Both the position numbers and the translations under genes were made by a program. This document shows positions 35,641 through 47,612 of a stretch of DNA of 64,000 nucleotides, piece after piece (the first letter of the stretch is position 1; every line of letters starts with the position of its first letter). The DNA lies in contig JAJEKV010000050.1 of assembly GCA_021234155.1 (NCBI GenBank), positions 4,054,488 through 4,118,487 on the forward strand. Reading direction: 5' to 3'. The notes beneath the pieces are model-generated. The model saw only the letters and a program-made list of their open reading frames with translations, was not told the origin of the DNA and ran no database searches. The stretch is from Isoetes taiwanensis. Its lineage: Eukaryota; Streptophyta; Lycopodiopsida; Isoetales; Isoetaceae.

Positions 35641-37090
35641 AAAAATAAAAGATGAACAACAAGCCTGTTTTCAGCTAAGTCCTAGACCATCAGCGAATTC
35701 CTCCGGCTGTTTTAGCATCCATTTTATATTTCCAAATGCCGGGTATGGTATCTTTGCCAGTTTCGGCCATTTATCTGTTCAACACTCTGATCATTGGGGT
35801 TTTACGGTGGATATGCAGCTTAATCTTCAAAGGTTCAAAGCCCTCCTTAATCTTCAAAATCCATCAGGCCATATTTGCACAGGTCGGATAAACCAGTCAT
35901 GGACAAGAGTTCTTCCACCCGATTAGCCCCTAGAAGCACAACACCTGTATACGATTTGCACAGGCCAGAATCAGCATGCAAATACCCTAATTGAAATGCA
36001 AAGCACTCCAGTTTATTCTTCAAGTGGAACTGGCAGATCCAGCATGTATTTTCGTTTGCTACCATTCCTGCGACCACAGTGGCCGCATGCCAAATCCGGA
36101 AATAGGGTTTCTCTGCCCTAAACTGATGTTTAGCGCCTTTGAAATTTTTCAAAGATTATTTCCAGCATATGCCATATGCATTAAAAACCATATGCAATAT
36201 GCATAAATTCCAGGCATAATTTCCGTCAACCTTTAAACCATGAAGACTAGATATTATTATCCATACGGTCTCGATATTATTTCAGTTCTCCACATGGTTA
36301 ATGGGAAACTCAATATAGTGCAAGCATTTCCACAATAATTCCATCTAGGGAAAATATCATCGCAAGCTATGTGCCCTAAGATAATTTTCAAAACATGTCA
36401 AATATGTGGCCATACATCCAAAGGCTGAATTCTAACATCCAAATTGGCTCTAACCGTATGTATTCTTTTAAGTCTTATGCAAAGTTGAGCGGGATCCCCA
36501 ACTTAGTCTCAAACTTTTCCTTTAAGGTTTACCATGCTATAATTTTTAGTGTCGCAATAGTCCCAAATATAATGAATGTCAAGTGTATGTGTGTATGTCC
36601 AGTAATCCAACTGGGAATTGCATACAAATAGCAATATTAAATGTTGTAAGAGCATGATATATATGTCTCCTACCACCTAGACCTAGATTAGGGTTCAAAG
36701 AGTTTACACTTTGTAGTCTTCAGATCCGGTAGAAGCGCACCGACCAGCAAAATCCGGTAGGAGTATGATCATCTCCAGATCTGATAGAAGCAACATCCTC
36801 CAGCAAAGATACAACGGCAATTTCTCAGGTTTTAAATCTTCCTTACAGAGTTGTATTCAATCCATTTCTTGCTATCCAGATCCAATTCCTATACAGCTCT
36901 AAGGGTACATCCACGTAAAATGGTGGTGGTGGTGGGGGGGAGATACTTTTTTGTCGGCGACATATGGTGCTGATGGGGTGCGTTTTAAGCTATTTTCTTT
37001 GTATTTTATAAAAATAGTTTTTAAATTTTTTTTTTGATATTTTTCCTTGAAAAGCGTTTATGTTTCCCCTATGAATAGAAAGGAGGTATA
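35641..37090. other. No gene supported
   Basis: ORFs up to 101 codons (minus 35847-36152) without recognisable motifs. Confidence 0.4.
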
Positions 37091-37143
37091 GGAAGGAAGG
37101 AAGGAAGGAAGGAAGGAAGGAAGGAAGGAAGGAAGGAAGGAAG
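37091..37143. repeat. (GGAA)13 microsatellite
   Basis: Thirteen uninterrupted GGAA units. Confidence 0.95.
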
Positions 37144-37329
37144 TATATTTTAAAAAAAGACAAAAATAAAAGATTATTCCTAGACCGGGTGCTGATGGGG
37201 TGCTTCCATTGCGCAAAATTGCCCCCAATTACACCCCTAAGCTATTCTTTGACTCGATCTTGCGAGGCCTCGCGTCGATTTGGACATCTTTGGTACTATT
37301 CCTCGGTACGACAGAGGCCTTGCATCAGG

Positions 37330-37990
37330 GTCATACAGACCTACTACCCACACCTACTACCAATTGCAAAGTATCACCCATTGAGAGCTTACTCACACCT
37401 ACTATCAATTTCAAAGTCTCATCCATTAGAAGCTGACTCACTTCTATTGTACTCAACATTCATTTCTCAGTCTATGATGAGCCTACTACCAATTCCGAAG
37501 TATCACCGATGAAGATTGGACTCACATCTACTATTTGTTTGAAAGTATCATACATGAGCAGCTGACCCATACCTACTATAATTTAAAGTATTGTCCACGT
37601 AGAGCTTATACACATCTACTACCAACCCCTATCAATTCCGAAGTATCATCCATTGGGAGCTTACTCACACCTATTGCCAATTCCAAAGTTGCACCCATTA
37701 GAAGGTGACTCATACCTACTAACAATTTGAAAGTATCACACATGAGGAGCTAACTCATACCTACTACAATTTCAAACTATCCTCCATGTAGAGCTTATAC
37801 ATACATACTACCAACACCTCTCAATTCCAAAGTATCATCCATTGGCAACTTACTCACACCTACTGCCAATTCCAAAGTCGCACCCATTAGAAGCTGACTC
37901 ATATATTCTATATTTAGACTGAGGTTCCTACCCATGAGAAGCTTACTCACACCTACTGCCAATTCTAAAGCATCATACATGAGGAAAGTA
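37330..37990. repeat. Minisatellite, ~47-bp unit, 189-bp higher-order period
   Basis: Units of about 45-48 bp share CTCACACCTACTACCAATT, CAAAGTATCA and CCCATTAGAAGCTG. Four unit types recur in the same order, and CCAYGTAGAGCTTATACA occurs at 37595 and 37784, giving a 189-bp higher-order period. Short ORFs through it are by-products of the repeat. Confidence 0.85.
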
Positions 37991-38009
37991 TACCCATAAC
38001 CTGTATCCA

Positions 38010-39090
38010 TGTATCGGAAATGTGCATCGAGAAGTTATGCACCCCAAACAGACATAAACACAGTTGATTGATATTCTTTGTGGATTATCTGCAATCTGTG
38101 ATGACCACATCATCAAATAAACGAGGAGAGAGTAAACAAATATTTGCACAGAGCACAGATCTACCATCACCATCTTAGAGAGATTACTACAAAAGGCAAG
38201 CTTTATATTATGTAGAATCATACTAGGAACATATAGTTTAGCCAATTTGATACATCAAAACTGCTAAAAAGAAACCAACTGATACATCAGAACTGCTTGC
38301 AGATAATACAATCTAATATAAGTCAAATATAAGCCTGGTATCTATTAGATTGGAGACAAAATAGCCACAAGGTTAAAATTTAAAAGGAACTTTATAACTT
38401 GTAAGAAACCTCTAGCTTCCGCTTCAGAGAAGATTAGCCCGATCATTGTTCATTGATTGAAAAGGCAGATTCAAAATGGCAGGAATAATGGTGAGCATAA
38501 AATGCATGTAAAATGCATAAGCTGTACATCTTCCATTTTTCATTTCTAATGGTTTTGAATTTCATGGCCCAAGTTTTTATTCAGCTGCAATAGATGGGAC
38601 GAACATCCAGAAGACTTAAAATGCACATTCAAATGTCTAGACGATGGCATTTTACAAGGATATACATATTACATGTGGTTGTTTCTCCTTTTTACTCCAC
38701 ATCTCTATCTCGATGAAACCATTTTGAATTACCTCATGCAACTTTCCGTTTTGCTGCATCATATATATAAAATGCAGAGTTAGAAAGATCCTTATTCAAT
38801 CTATACATACGAACATCTATTTAACAATGATGATTAATGCACCTTGGTATGAACTCCTATTTTTACGTGTCAAATACCACTTGAAATGTTCATATAGTAA
38901 AGTAAACATCACAATTTTACTAATTATGCCATTAATCCTACACTTTTACTATCATCGTTAGACAGAACCAAAGTGTCTTAAAACGATTCCAAACTTATGC
39001 TTGACATTGTTATAGTTGATTGTCTCTAATGTCATGACTTTCTTATAAACGCCCAAACAACTAATCTCTAGTGTCACAATGGCCCCTTTT
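38010..39090. other. No recognisable gene
   Basis: AT-rich; nothing recognised. Confidence 0.5.
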
Positions 39091-39292
39091 TTTTAATGCG
39101 AAAACTATATTAAAAGAAAAAAATAATATATAAGAGTGCTAAGGGAGGTAAAGATAAGCCCAAACCTCATCCTTGGCATCAGGATGTAATGTAAATGTAA
39201 ATATTGTTCATACAAATGAGATTTAATCTCTTGATAAAGCTTTACCTAGCATTTGTGCTTCCATACCATCCATCACATATCATAGCAAAGAC

Positions 39293-39412
39293 AATGCAGA
39301 GAGGTTGAAGCTCATACTAGAAGATTCTATTAATCAGGCATTGACTGGCTTTCTACCGGGGCATCATATTCTTGACAATGTCGAAACTACTTACGAGGGC
39401 ATGTATTGGGCA
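39293..39412 (+). pseudogene. L1-type reverse transcriptase fragment
   Basis: Forty codons read NAERLKLILEDSINQALTG and FLPGHHILDNVETTYEG, the finger/motif block typical of plant L1-like RT ('KxLAxRLKxIL...QxGFxPGRxIxDN'). No further LINE text continues downstream in any frame, so it is an isolated relic. Confidence 0.8.
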
Positions 39413-39829
39413 CGTCCGATTGGGTCACAATGTTCTTATAAACATCTAAAGAACTAATTGTCTCTAATGTCAGAATGTTCTTATAAACACCTACCTACTC
39501 TAACTTATGCATTGCAACCAATTGTCATAATGTTCTTTATGTGGGATAACATTGGTCACATGATGTATTGTACCTATAATAGTCAACTAAGCAACGTACT
39601 TATTCATGCAATAGACGTTACGTTGATGGAAATTCCCCTTGGATACTTGCTTGGCTTGCATACAACATTTTTCTTTATGGGATGGTTTCTATATATAGGA
39701 TTGAGCTCCCACATTATCGTTTTTATTGGTGTTGGAAGCCAGCCGTTTCTATATATCGACCTATGTTTCCAAAATTTGCTTTGGTTTGTGGTGAAAAAAG
39801 ATGCAAGGAGAGGAGTACAAGCCTAGATG

Positions 39830-41639
39830 TAGTATATGTTGTTGTTCTGTTGCAATACTTACCCTGACCATCATTTTCTCCCCCTGTTATCTGGAATGTC
39901 ACAAATTGTATTTGAGACATCATGGGCAAAAGTCGGGTAATTGTAGTACAAATTGGGTGATGTAGACATGCACTTCTCGAGCTCTATAGTTATTGAGAAC
40001 TTTTAAACCACTAGGAGCATCTTCCCTATTTTGATCTATTGGAGAGGTGTATGACTACAAGCACAAGAATTGCTACATTTTTTTTGCTACTTGCAGCAAT
40101 TGAATGCAGAAACGATCTCTAAATGAAGGTAGCAACAAGAATAAACATGAGTGATTGGAGACTCAAACATCCCATATTCCATACATTCAAGCCTAAGACA
40201 TCCATACTCTTGAACAAGCTCTAAATCATCTACCTTCATCATGCAAACTACACCAGGAAAAAATTTAAGGGACTTATAATTTTGTATAAGTATAATGAAT
40301 TGGCCATTCCTTGTAAAATATGCCCCCAAAAGTGTAGCATGAACTGGCCATTTTTCCTATTTTTTTCTAATGTGGCTGCAACCAAATTGGCAATTTTTGA
40401 ACCAAATATCTAATAATGTATAGCTCAAATGGCAATTTTTAGCTAGCTTTTTATTAAATATAGAGCTAGTTGCCCGAACATAAAGAAGTCGCTACCCTAT
40501 ATAAATGTATTTAAGTTACATATTGTATGAATTTGAATTCATACCCCATGTATTTCAATAATGCACATATTGCTGGTAGGAAGAATCAGAAATCGGATGC
40601 CGGAGTCTTCCTAAAGAGGATTGAAAAGTGCCTCGACATTTGATTTTCCAAAAGAGCGGAATTATTCTTAGTTGGTAGATATATTTAGAAATAAAAATTT
40701 CTAATAATGTTAGCCCCCCATAAGTAACGAATTTATAAGGGGGCCTCTTAATGAGTTAAGATTTGGCGAACTTAAGGCATTACAGGATTTGGCCAAGTGG
40801 CCTAAATGGCCATTCCATAAGTATATATATCGTAATAGGCAATAAAGTGCCATGAAATGGCGAATCTGCAGGTAGTCCGTAGGTAAGGCATCCTACTCAA
40901 GCCGGCCGTCGCATTTTACCTGAACCTATAATTTGTGGCCAAATAGCCCGCCGGGGCCACTAAAATTTTCGCTGAACTACACCTAGACATCTACATTTGT
41001 AACATAAGGTTGTTCTTGCAAGACAAAGGATGGTTTTGTGGTGATTTTGACATTGTTTAGCAGGAATAGCAAAGCCTCTCACATGCTTAAGATTCAGATG
41101 AATTATCATACAATGGGTTCTAGGCGGGAACAATTGACCAAGGAGTTCAAATGTTGCATTGAGAATAAAAAAAGAAATTCTACAAGGCGAGCAAAAGGGA
41201 TATGTTTCTAATACACTTTAATTACTATCATGCTTAGTGACCATCCACTACATTTACTTACTCTATTCCATCGAGCACCCCTCACTTTTTAGCATACTAT
41301 TCAATCCACAATTTTTCCTGTGCAACATGACTGCCATATATTAACGTGTAGAAAGGGTTTAACTGAATTTTATGCCGTTGATTTTATATGAATTTTAAAG
41401 CGAACAATACAAATGAACCATTTATGATCCATCAAGGGACAACTCTAGTGTTAAGTTTGGTGTAATTGATCAAAATTGATATGTAATTGTAATTTAGTTT
41501 GGTGTATAAGGGTATTTTGGTAATCAAGTTTGGTGTTTAGGGGCAAATTTGTTTGTATGTTTATTTTATACAGTGTATTTATTTGAGCCAATGGCAGTTT
41601 AGAAATTATATAAACTCATAGGGGTATTTTGGTAGTTTT
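39830..41639. other. No gene; minor repeats
   Basis: Contains TTTGGTGTATA-type units at about 41450-41540, shared with 8.7 kb. Otherwise AT-rich without recognised features. Confidence 0.5.
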
Positions 41640-42850
41640 TCCTAGTTTTTATTGTCCATGGAGACCAATCGGCCTATGGGACTCAATGAAGTAGCACAAT
41701 AGACTTATTACTGTCTGGGTTAAAAGAAAATCTTCTTTGAAGAGTTTTCGGGGAAACATCGAGGCAGTAATAAGAATGATGTCAAACTATATAAATATAC
41801 ATCATGAAATATATACATATCAAATGTATATCCAATGACATAGATGTTCCTGCATATCCATGACCTTCTGAAGATATGATTCCAACATCTATGCAGAAGT
41901 CGTGCTTAATATCACATATAGCAGGTGATTAGGCCTGACCAACTCAATATAGCATGTCCAGATTTGATCATGCACTGGACAGCTCTAAGTATATGGCATT
42001 CATCCTTAATGGCTCCTATTTGGCAGCATTGACAAACCCTATCCTGGCGTGGCTCCCCAATTCATCTGCCCGTCTCAATTCGGAGACGGTGTGCATCTGT
42101 GCAAATCAAGGCAATGAATCTTTGCTTTTTCATAGGCAAATGGGTATGCAGGTAATGTTGCGGACCCCGTTCCAATGTGGGGGTTTATGTGGCATTGGAA
42201 GTGTGTTGTCGACATGTTCAAGGGCGCTGGCATCTCAGAGTCTGTTGAGGAAGCAAGTATCAAGATATTGCCTCAAGCTATGGCGACCTGCCTCTGTTTG
42301 CACCTGTACGCACCTGCACATTCCATCTGGCCAGCCATTGAGCTCTCTTTTCCCTCTAGCATGTCTTGAGGCGGTGTGGCCCCATTGCTACGATATAAGC
42401 CAGGTTCGGAAGATGAGCATCATCTATATTGACGACCTTCTAAAAGTAGACGTTGTGGGATCAAGGACCGCCCTCTGAAGAGGAAAGAAACTTGTCTCAT
42501 GCAACAGGATTTGATATGGAACCGTGGACTTCACCTTCAATGCCCATATAAAAAGGCTTTCTGCACCTACTCCAAGTCATTCCAGGTGCCGAAGGACACC
42601 ATCGGGCCCCAGACTTCGGCCCCGTATAAAATGATGAGCTCCACTAAGACCTTGAACCGGTGCGGCTGGTGGGCCCAATCACGCAACTCCACTCTTGCGA
42701 CTGTTAGCATTGGTGGGTTTTGCCAGAGGCATGGCTTGGTTTATTCTAAGTCAAGGAATAAATCTTCTTCCTGCATATGGCCGCATGTGTACATGTTTTT
42801 TCTAGGTTGCTCAGCTTTCTATGGGAAATCCACTATCTAGAAGGTTAGAT
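41640..42850 (-). mobile_element. LINE 3' half, heavily decayed
   Basis: The 3' UTR end at 41640-41790 (GTCCATGGAGACCAATCGG) matches the (TATTC)-tail family. On the minus strand 42850-42500 encodes ELRDWAHQPHRFKVLVE and LIILYGAEVWGPM, and 42130-41960 encodes AHRLRIETGR followed by DRVCQCCQIGAIKDECHIL, the zinc knuckle. Frames are broken throughout. Confidence 0.8.
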
Positions 42851-44108
42851 CCCGAGATTTGGGCATCCAAATACAAGAGTAATGAAACCTGGGTTGTCTA
42901 ATGGTCATCTCCTCAAGCGGCCTGAATATTGTGGTCCAATTGTATGGATAATGTGGTAAGTAGCCATTGTGCGAGTTTTGTTGATACAATGGACCTATGA
43001 TCTTTGATACTTTTATATATCCCCTTTCAACTCCTCTTTATCCTAAACACCTTGTGCTGACACTTGTGTTCTCTACGGGCTGCTTAGTTTCCATAGGAAC
43101 CCGCTTTATCTAAAAGGCTATATTTTGAACATAAGGCGTCCGATAACAAAGGTATGAAGGACATTGCATCTGTGCATAACAAGGGTATCAAGGACATTGC
43201 ATCTGTGCAGTAGCTTACAATAGTTTACATGGAAGCCTTCCTTCTCTATTCTATTACAATGGACTTAGAATTATTTGATTGAACAAGATTGACTCTTACA
43301 TGCATTTGAAGTTACTTGAGTCATCTCTGGATTCATAATGCACTCATTACTACCGCATGCATTGGAAAACTATGTTAAATGATGGACTTCAGCTTAAGTG
43401 AAAGACTATAGTTTTGAAAGGATAAATTTGCATTTACTGTTTTTGGTAGTGTTTTATAAGGCTGTCATGGAACATATGTTATCAGGTATTTGTCCTTCTG
43501 AAAGTTTTATTGGTTTGCAGAAGAAAATGCACCAAAACAGGAGTTTTAAGAATTGCTCTTGTTGGACTCTGAACAAAGTATGAAGTGCTCCCAGAACTGC
43601 TATTGTACTTTTGTTTGAGTTGGGTTTAGGAAGAGATTACTTTTGAGATTTTTGAACTTTGATGAAAATAACATTTGTTAATATCTAGATGTCGAGATGG
43701 TGAAGCCATCAACATCCCATTGTTCTTGGTTAAGAGGATATTGGAGAATGTTGTTGCTTAAGCATGGCGATTGGTATGCTCTAGTGGTTTTTTGTTTACT
43801 TTCTTCTTTTGCAGCTGATAAGAAGCGAACACGGATGGCATGGCATGGATATGCCTAGTGCAAGTTGCATTCACTTTTATTCATTTTGTGGAATAAGAAG
43901 AGGACACAAATGACATGGCATGGCATGCACTTAATTTGTTAAAAGATGAAAGGATGAAGACATTGGACTTGACAATTCAAACTCGCATGTTCAAAGATTC
44001 TTTTCTATTCATGATGTACTATATGCTTAATTATGTACTCCTTACCCAACAAGGCTTGTAAGCATGAGGGTTTTCTCACCACATATTTAGTCATCAAAGA
44101 TGGTGATG
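42851..44108. other. No gene supported
   Basis: Short imperfect direct repeats near 43140-43210 (ATCTGTGCA...AAGGACATTGC). ORFs lack recognisable motifs. Confidence 0.45.
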
Positions 44109-44174
44109 CTATTATTGTTAGAGTTTTTTCTCGAAAACCCAAAAGGGCGAGGTTTTTTAATCCCGGCTATAATG
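44109..44174 (+). repeat. Family R core hairpin, copy C (isolated, decayed)
   Basis: TTTTTTCTCGAAAACCCAAA then AGGGCGAGGTTTTTTAATCC matches the family R core. The outer stem is reduced to ATTAT/ATAAT. No other family R sections flank it. Confidence 0.6.
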
Positions 44175-44239
44175 GTGTTACTAATTTGGTGGATTTCGGT
44201 ATGTATTTGGTTGGCATTGCCTATGTGTTTTCTCATTGT

Positions 44240-44900
44240 TCTCAGTAGTTCTGGAAGGAAACGAAAGTGACTGCATGAGGTATAATATAATCTTGAGGCA
44301 CCTCTCTAAAATGCCTGATACAATTTGTACCATCCATATGTTGAGCACATGCTACAACATTAGTATTCCCTAAAACAACATCATGTACATGACATTGATT
44401 CTCCATAGTACGCGTCCTAGACTTCGATCCCGTATAGAATAACGGGTTCCACCAAGATCTTAAATAAGTGCAACTAATGGACCCAATCATACAGCTCCTG
44501 ATTGTGGCTATTTTTTTGCATTGCATACAATGCTTTCCATCCCGCTGACACGCAACTGAATTGAAGTGCCTCAATACATGGTAGGAGGAAATTCTGCTCC
44601 AAATAGTTGTAAGTGGTTGTTACCTCCATTTGCCCCCAATGAGGAAGGTCTTGGCCGATATGAAGTCGAGATGAACAACACCTTGGTCTAGGCCAAATTG
44701 ACGCGCATGTTCATGACCTAGCAAAATGTGTCTCAGGATCCTGATGGCATTGCTGTCTTTTAGGATGTAAGCTAAGAGGTCAATGTCGTCAGAGTATATG
44801 AGCTGCCTAGTGATCTAGTGCAAAAATGGAGCTTCTGCACTTCCATTATCTTGAAACCAACTGGAATGGGATTTTTTTCCATTAATTAGAGAGGGAGGAG
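44240..44900 (-). mobile_element. LINE RT fragment
   Basis: On the minus strand QLIYSDDIDLLAYILKDSN contains a YSDD version of RT motif C, followed by GVVHLDFISAKTFLIGGKW and, near 44430, LFKILVEPVILYGIEV. Frames are broken. Same clade as 42.6 and 46.8 kb. Confidence 0.75.
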
Positions 44901-45454
44901 GAGCAGTTTTATAGTTAGTTATATCCCATGGGTCCTTGGACTTTATAATCTACAAAGAATGCGAGCTTAGCTTCAAGCATACTATATTTTGTCCTTAGAT
45001 CCACAACCTTGTTTTACCATATTCCTTTTGGCCTTTCTTCTCTGTCGTGTCTATTTTCAACAAAGTTCAGATCTGATCTGCTCAACAAATGGTAATATTC
45101 TTATCCTACCTTCTTTATCTGATATTTTCTTTGGATGCTTTTAATATGCTGCCAGTGATTTACCCTGATTTTTCCCGCATCCATTAACTGTATATGTGTT
45201 TCATCCTAACCGATAAGATCCATACATTATAGCTATGTTATGCTAGATTTAACAAGAAAACTCATCGCATACCAAAAAGATCTGTATTTATATCAAAAAT
45301 TTACATTCTTATACAAAAATTGTTGTCGGACTTCAAACAAAGTACCTTTCCTTCTGGATGAATATACACTGCATAATACAACCTTTTATACAGATACAAC
45401 TTAAACTAAATTAACCCTACCATACACGATCCGAAATAAAAACACCTCAGTCAC

Positions 45455-46235
45455 TTAGCCATCAATTGCCTCCCACCTCCTATCAGGCAACTTAGGCACC
45501 TCCTTGCAGCTGAAAGCATGCAAAAAGGCCTTAGTGTGGTGCCCAGTAAGGGTCTCATGCCTCCTCCAACTGCCAGATCTTCCAAAAAAACCCCAAGTAA
45601 ATTTCCTTCCATCCTATCCAGAAGACATTGCTCATCTCAGAAATCCTATCACAACTCCACATTCCAGTTCTATGGGATTAACGTCCTCTCATGTCTGACC
45701 GATCATACCTTTATTGCAGACGGAAAAGTTGTGTCCCAAAAATTCGTATCTCTTTTTTGTGGGCCATAGATACCTAATACATTCTTTTATCCACTCCAAT
45801 TCCTTAAGTACCCATCCTAGACCATCATCTTTCCCCGTCTTGAACCCCATATCACTCCAGCCCATTGGTGCAAACGCATACAAATGCTCCATCTGATACC
45901 CTTGCTCCTCCATGTCATACAGATGATGAACTCCTAGACAACTATAGTAGTGAACCCTACTATAGTGAGAACCTTCTGTCATCGTCGAAAGCACTCACAT
46001 CCCAAATTGCAGTTACAGTAGGCTATTTCAAACTCCCCGACTAGACCTCCTTTTCCCCTCGGTCTTCTGCCTGGTTGCTCCTCCATTTTTACTGCCCTAC
46101 TCTCCGGATCTTCTGACGTTCCTCCAGACTGCTGCCCTTTCAACTCCCTTATCAAATTCTCGCCTATCCAGTTTTAACTTTGTCCTCTGCCCTTCTGGCC
46201 GAATCCTCGCCCAATGTGCCTCTTTTGGCACCAGC
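45455..46235 (-). pseudogene. Unrecognised decayed coding region
   Basis: Minus-strand text keeps protein-like character over several frames: GEFEIAYCNCNLGCECF, then MEHLYAFAPMGWSDMGFK, WVLKELEWIKECIRYLWP, KRYEFLGHNFSVCNKGM, and finally FTWGFFGRSGSWRRHE and VPKLPDRRWEAIDG with a stop at about 45455. Two or more frame breaks and at least two stops interrupt it. I do not recognise the family. It lies downstream of a primer-binding-site-like motif in the same orientation, so it could be a gag-like region or a captured gene. Confidence 0.4.
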
Positions 46236-46271
46236 CCCTTCTGCTACCTTTGCAAGTGCCTCGAGGCTGAC

Positions 46272-46490
46272 CGCACCCCTCATTTTCTTTCGGCTATCCA
46301 TGCTTTATGGAATTGGAGCTGCAACACTTCTTCTTATACACTTTATCAAATTTAAACTCCCCGGACCAATGATGAGTTAGCTCGCACCCCTCATTTTCTT
46401 TCGGCTATCCATGCTTTATGGAATTGGAGCTGCAACACTTCTTCTTATACACTTTATCAAATTTAAACTCCCCGGACCAATGATGAGTTA
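46272..46490. repeat. Perfect 111-bp tandem duplication
   Basis: 46272-46382 is followed by an identical copy at 46383-46490 (about 108 bp compared without a difference; CGCACCCCTCATTTTCTTTC starts both). Confidence 0.95.
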
Positions 46491-46507
46491 ATACTACCAT
46501 ACTCAAA

Positions 46508-46529
46508 CTCGAACCCTGCTCTGATACTA
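46508..46529 (-). other. Primer-binding-site-like motif (tRNA-iMet)
   Basis: TAGTATCAGAGCAGGGTTCG on the minus strand differs by one base from the TGGTATCAGAGC complement of plant initiator tRNA-Met used by many LTR retrotransposons. TACATTACA two bases upstream could be an LTR end. No matching LTR pair was found. Confidence 0.45.
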
Positions 46530-46629
46530 AATGTAATGTACCTTAAACCATCCTGGCCTAACCAACTGGCCAAAACATCCGGATATATGGGAAATCCATC
46601 CCACTCTCTTATGGCGATCTACTCAAGAA

Positions 46630-46937
46630 AAGACTCATGTGGGTCCATTACAATTTGATAAGGGGCCGTGGATTTCACTCCCAATGCCCTTGCTAAGAAG
46701 GCTTTCTACACTGCTCCAAATCATTCCAGGTAGCAAGGGACACCATCGAGCCCCAGACTTCAACCCCGTATAGAAGGACAGGCTCCACGAAGACCTTAAT
46801 AGGTGCGAGCGATGGGCCCAATCATACATCTCTGCTCTATGATTGTTGTTCTGCATGTGATACAGTGCTTTCCAACCCCCCATCATCCCACGGATATCTA
46901 ATTCTCTCTGAGCTCTTCCTTTGCAAGCGCTCAACAA
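46630..46937 (-). mobile_element. LINE RT thumb fragment
   Basis: Minus-strand text GGWKALYHMQNNNHRAEMYD followed by DWAHRSHL and, one frame over, VFVEPVLLYGVEVWGSMV. Same block order as at 44.4 and 42.6 kb. Confidence 0.75.
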
Positions 46938-46944
46938 AGACTAG

Positions 46945-47090
46945 AATGGATTTCGTCTGCGGAGCCCAATTGGCCTATGGGACCCAATAAAAGAGTGCAA
47001 CAGACTTATTACTGCCTGGTTAACTCCCCTCCCCCCCCCCCTCCCCCCTCCGCGAAGGATTTTCGAGGGAAAAGAGAGAGTTCACATAAT
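46945..47090 (-). mobile_element. LINE 3' UTR fragment with C-rich expansion
   Basis: GCCCAATTGGCCTATGGGAC and ACAGACTTATTACTGCCTGG match the 3' UTR at 41.7 kb. A C-rich run (about 47027-47051) has expanded inside it. Confidence 0.7.
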
Positions 47091-47612
47091 GTTGATCGAG
47101 CCAATGCAAAAGAGAAACATGGCTAACTTTGACCTAAGTTTCTCCTCGTCATAATAATATGGGGTATGGTAAAAGAGCATCCTCCTATGATACATTCCCC
47201 ATCTCCCAAATAAATGTATTGCTCGCCTTTAACCTTTGGATCTCCACTTGCCACTTCCTGTGCACGTCCCAAGTAGGTAGCATTGAAGGCACCATCAACT
47301 TGCTATTGATGAAATGAGAACTCTGTGTTTTGATTCCTATCACTTGGGCCTTGCGTAACAATTGTATTTTATTGACCATTAAGTGACACTTTAGCATATA
47401 TTGAACATTGTTGGAAAATTGTTGCAGAATTACCAAATATAATGTCTATTGTGTCTTGCACTTGACATTCTATAGAATTGCCGATTAGCAAATGAATAAC
47501 GAGTGTCTTGATGTGAGATAAAGGAACTTCTATAAAATGCAACCTTATTTGAAATGAACAATAAGGCAACAACTTCATGATGCCAAGGACCCGTTGTATT
47601 TTGTATAGTAAG

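Noticed and set aside
35847-36152. Minus-strand ORF of 101 codons with several cysteines
   Set aside because: Cysteine spacing fits no finger type and no neighbouring coding text was found.
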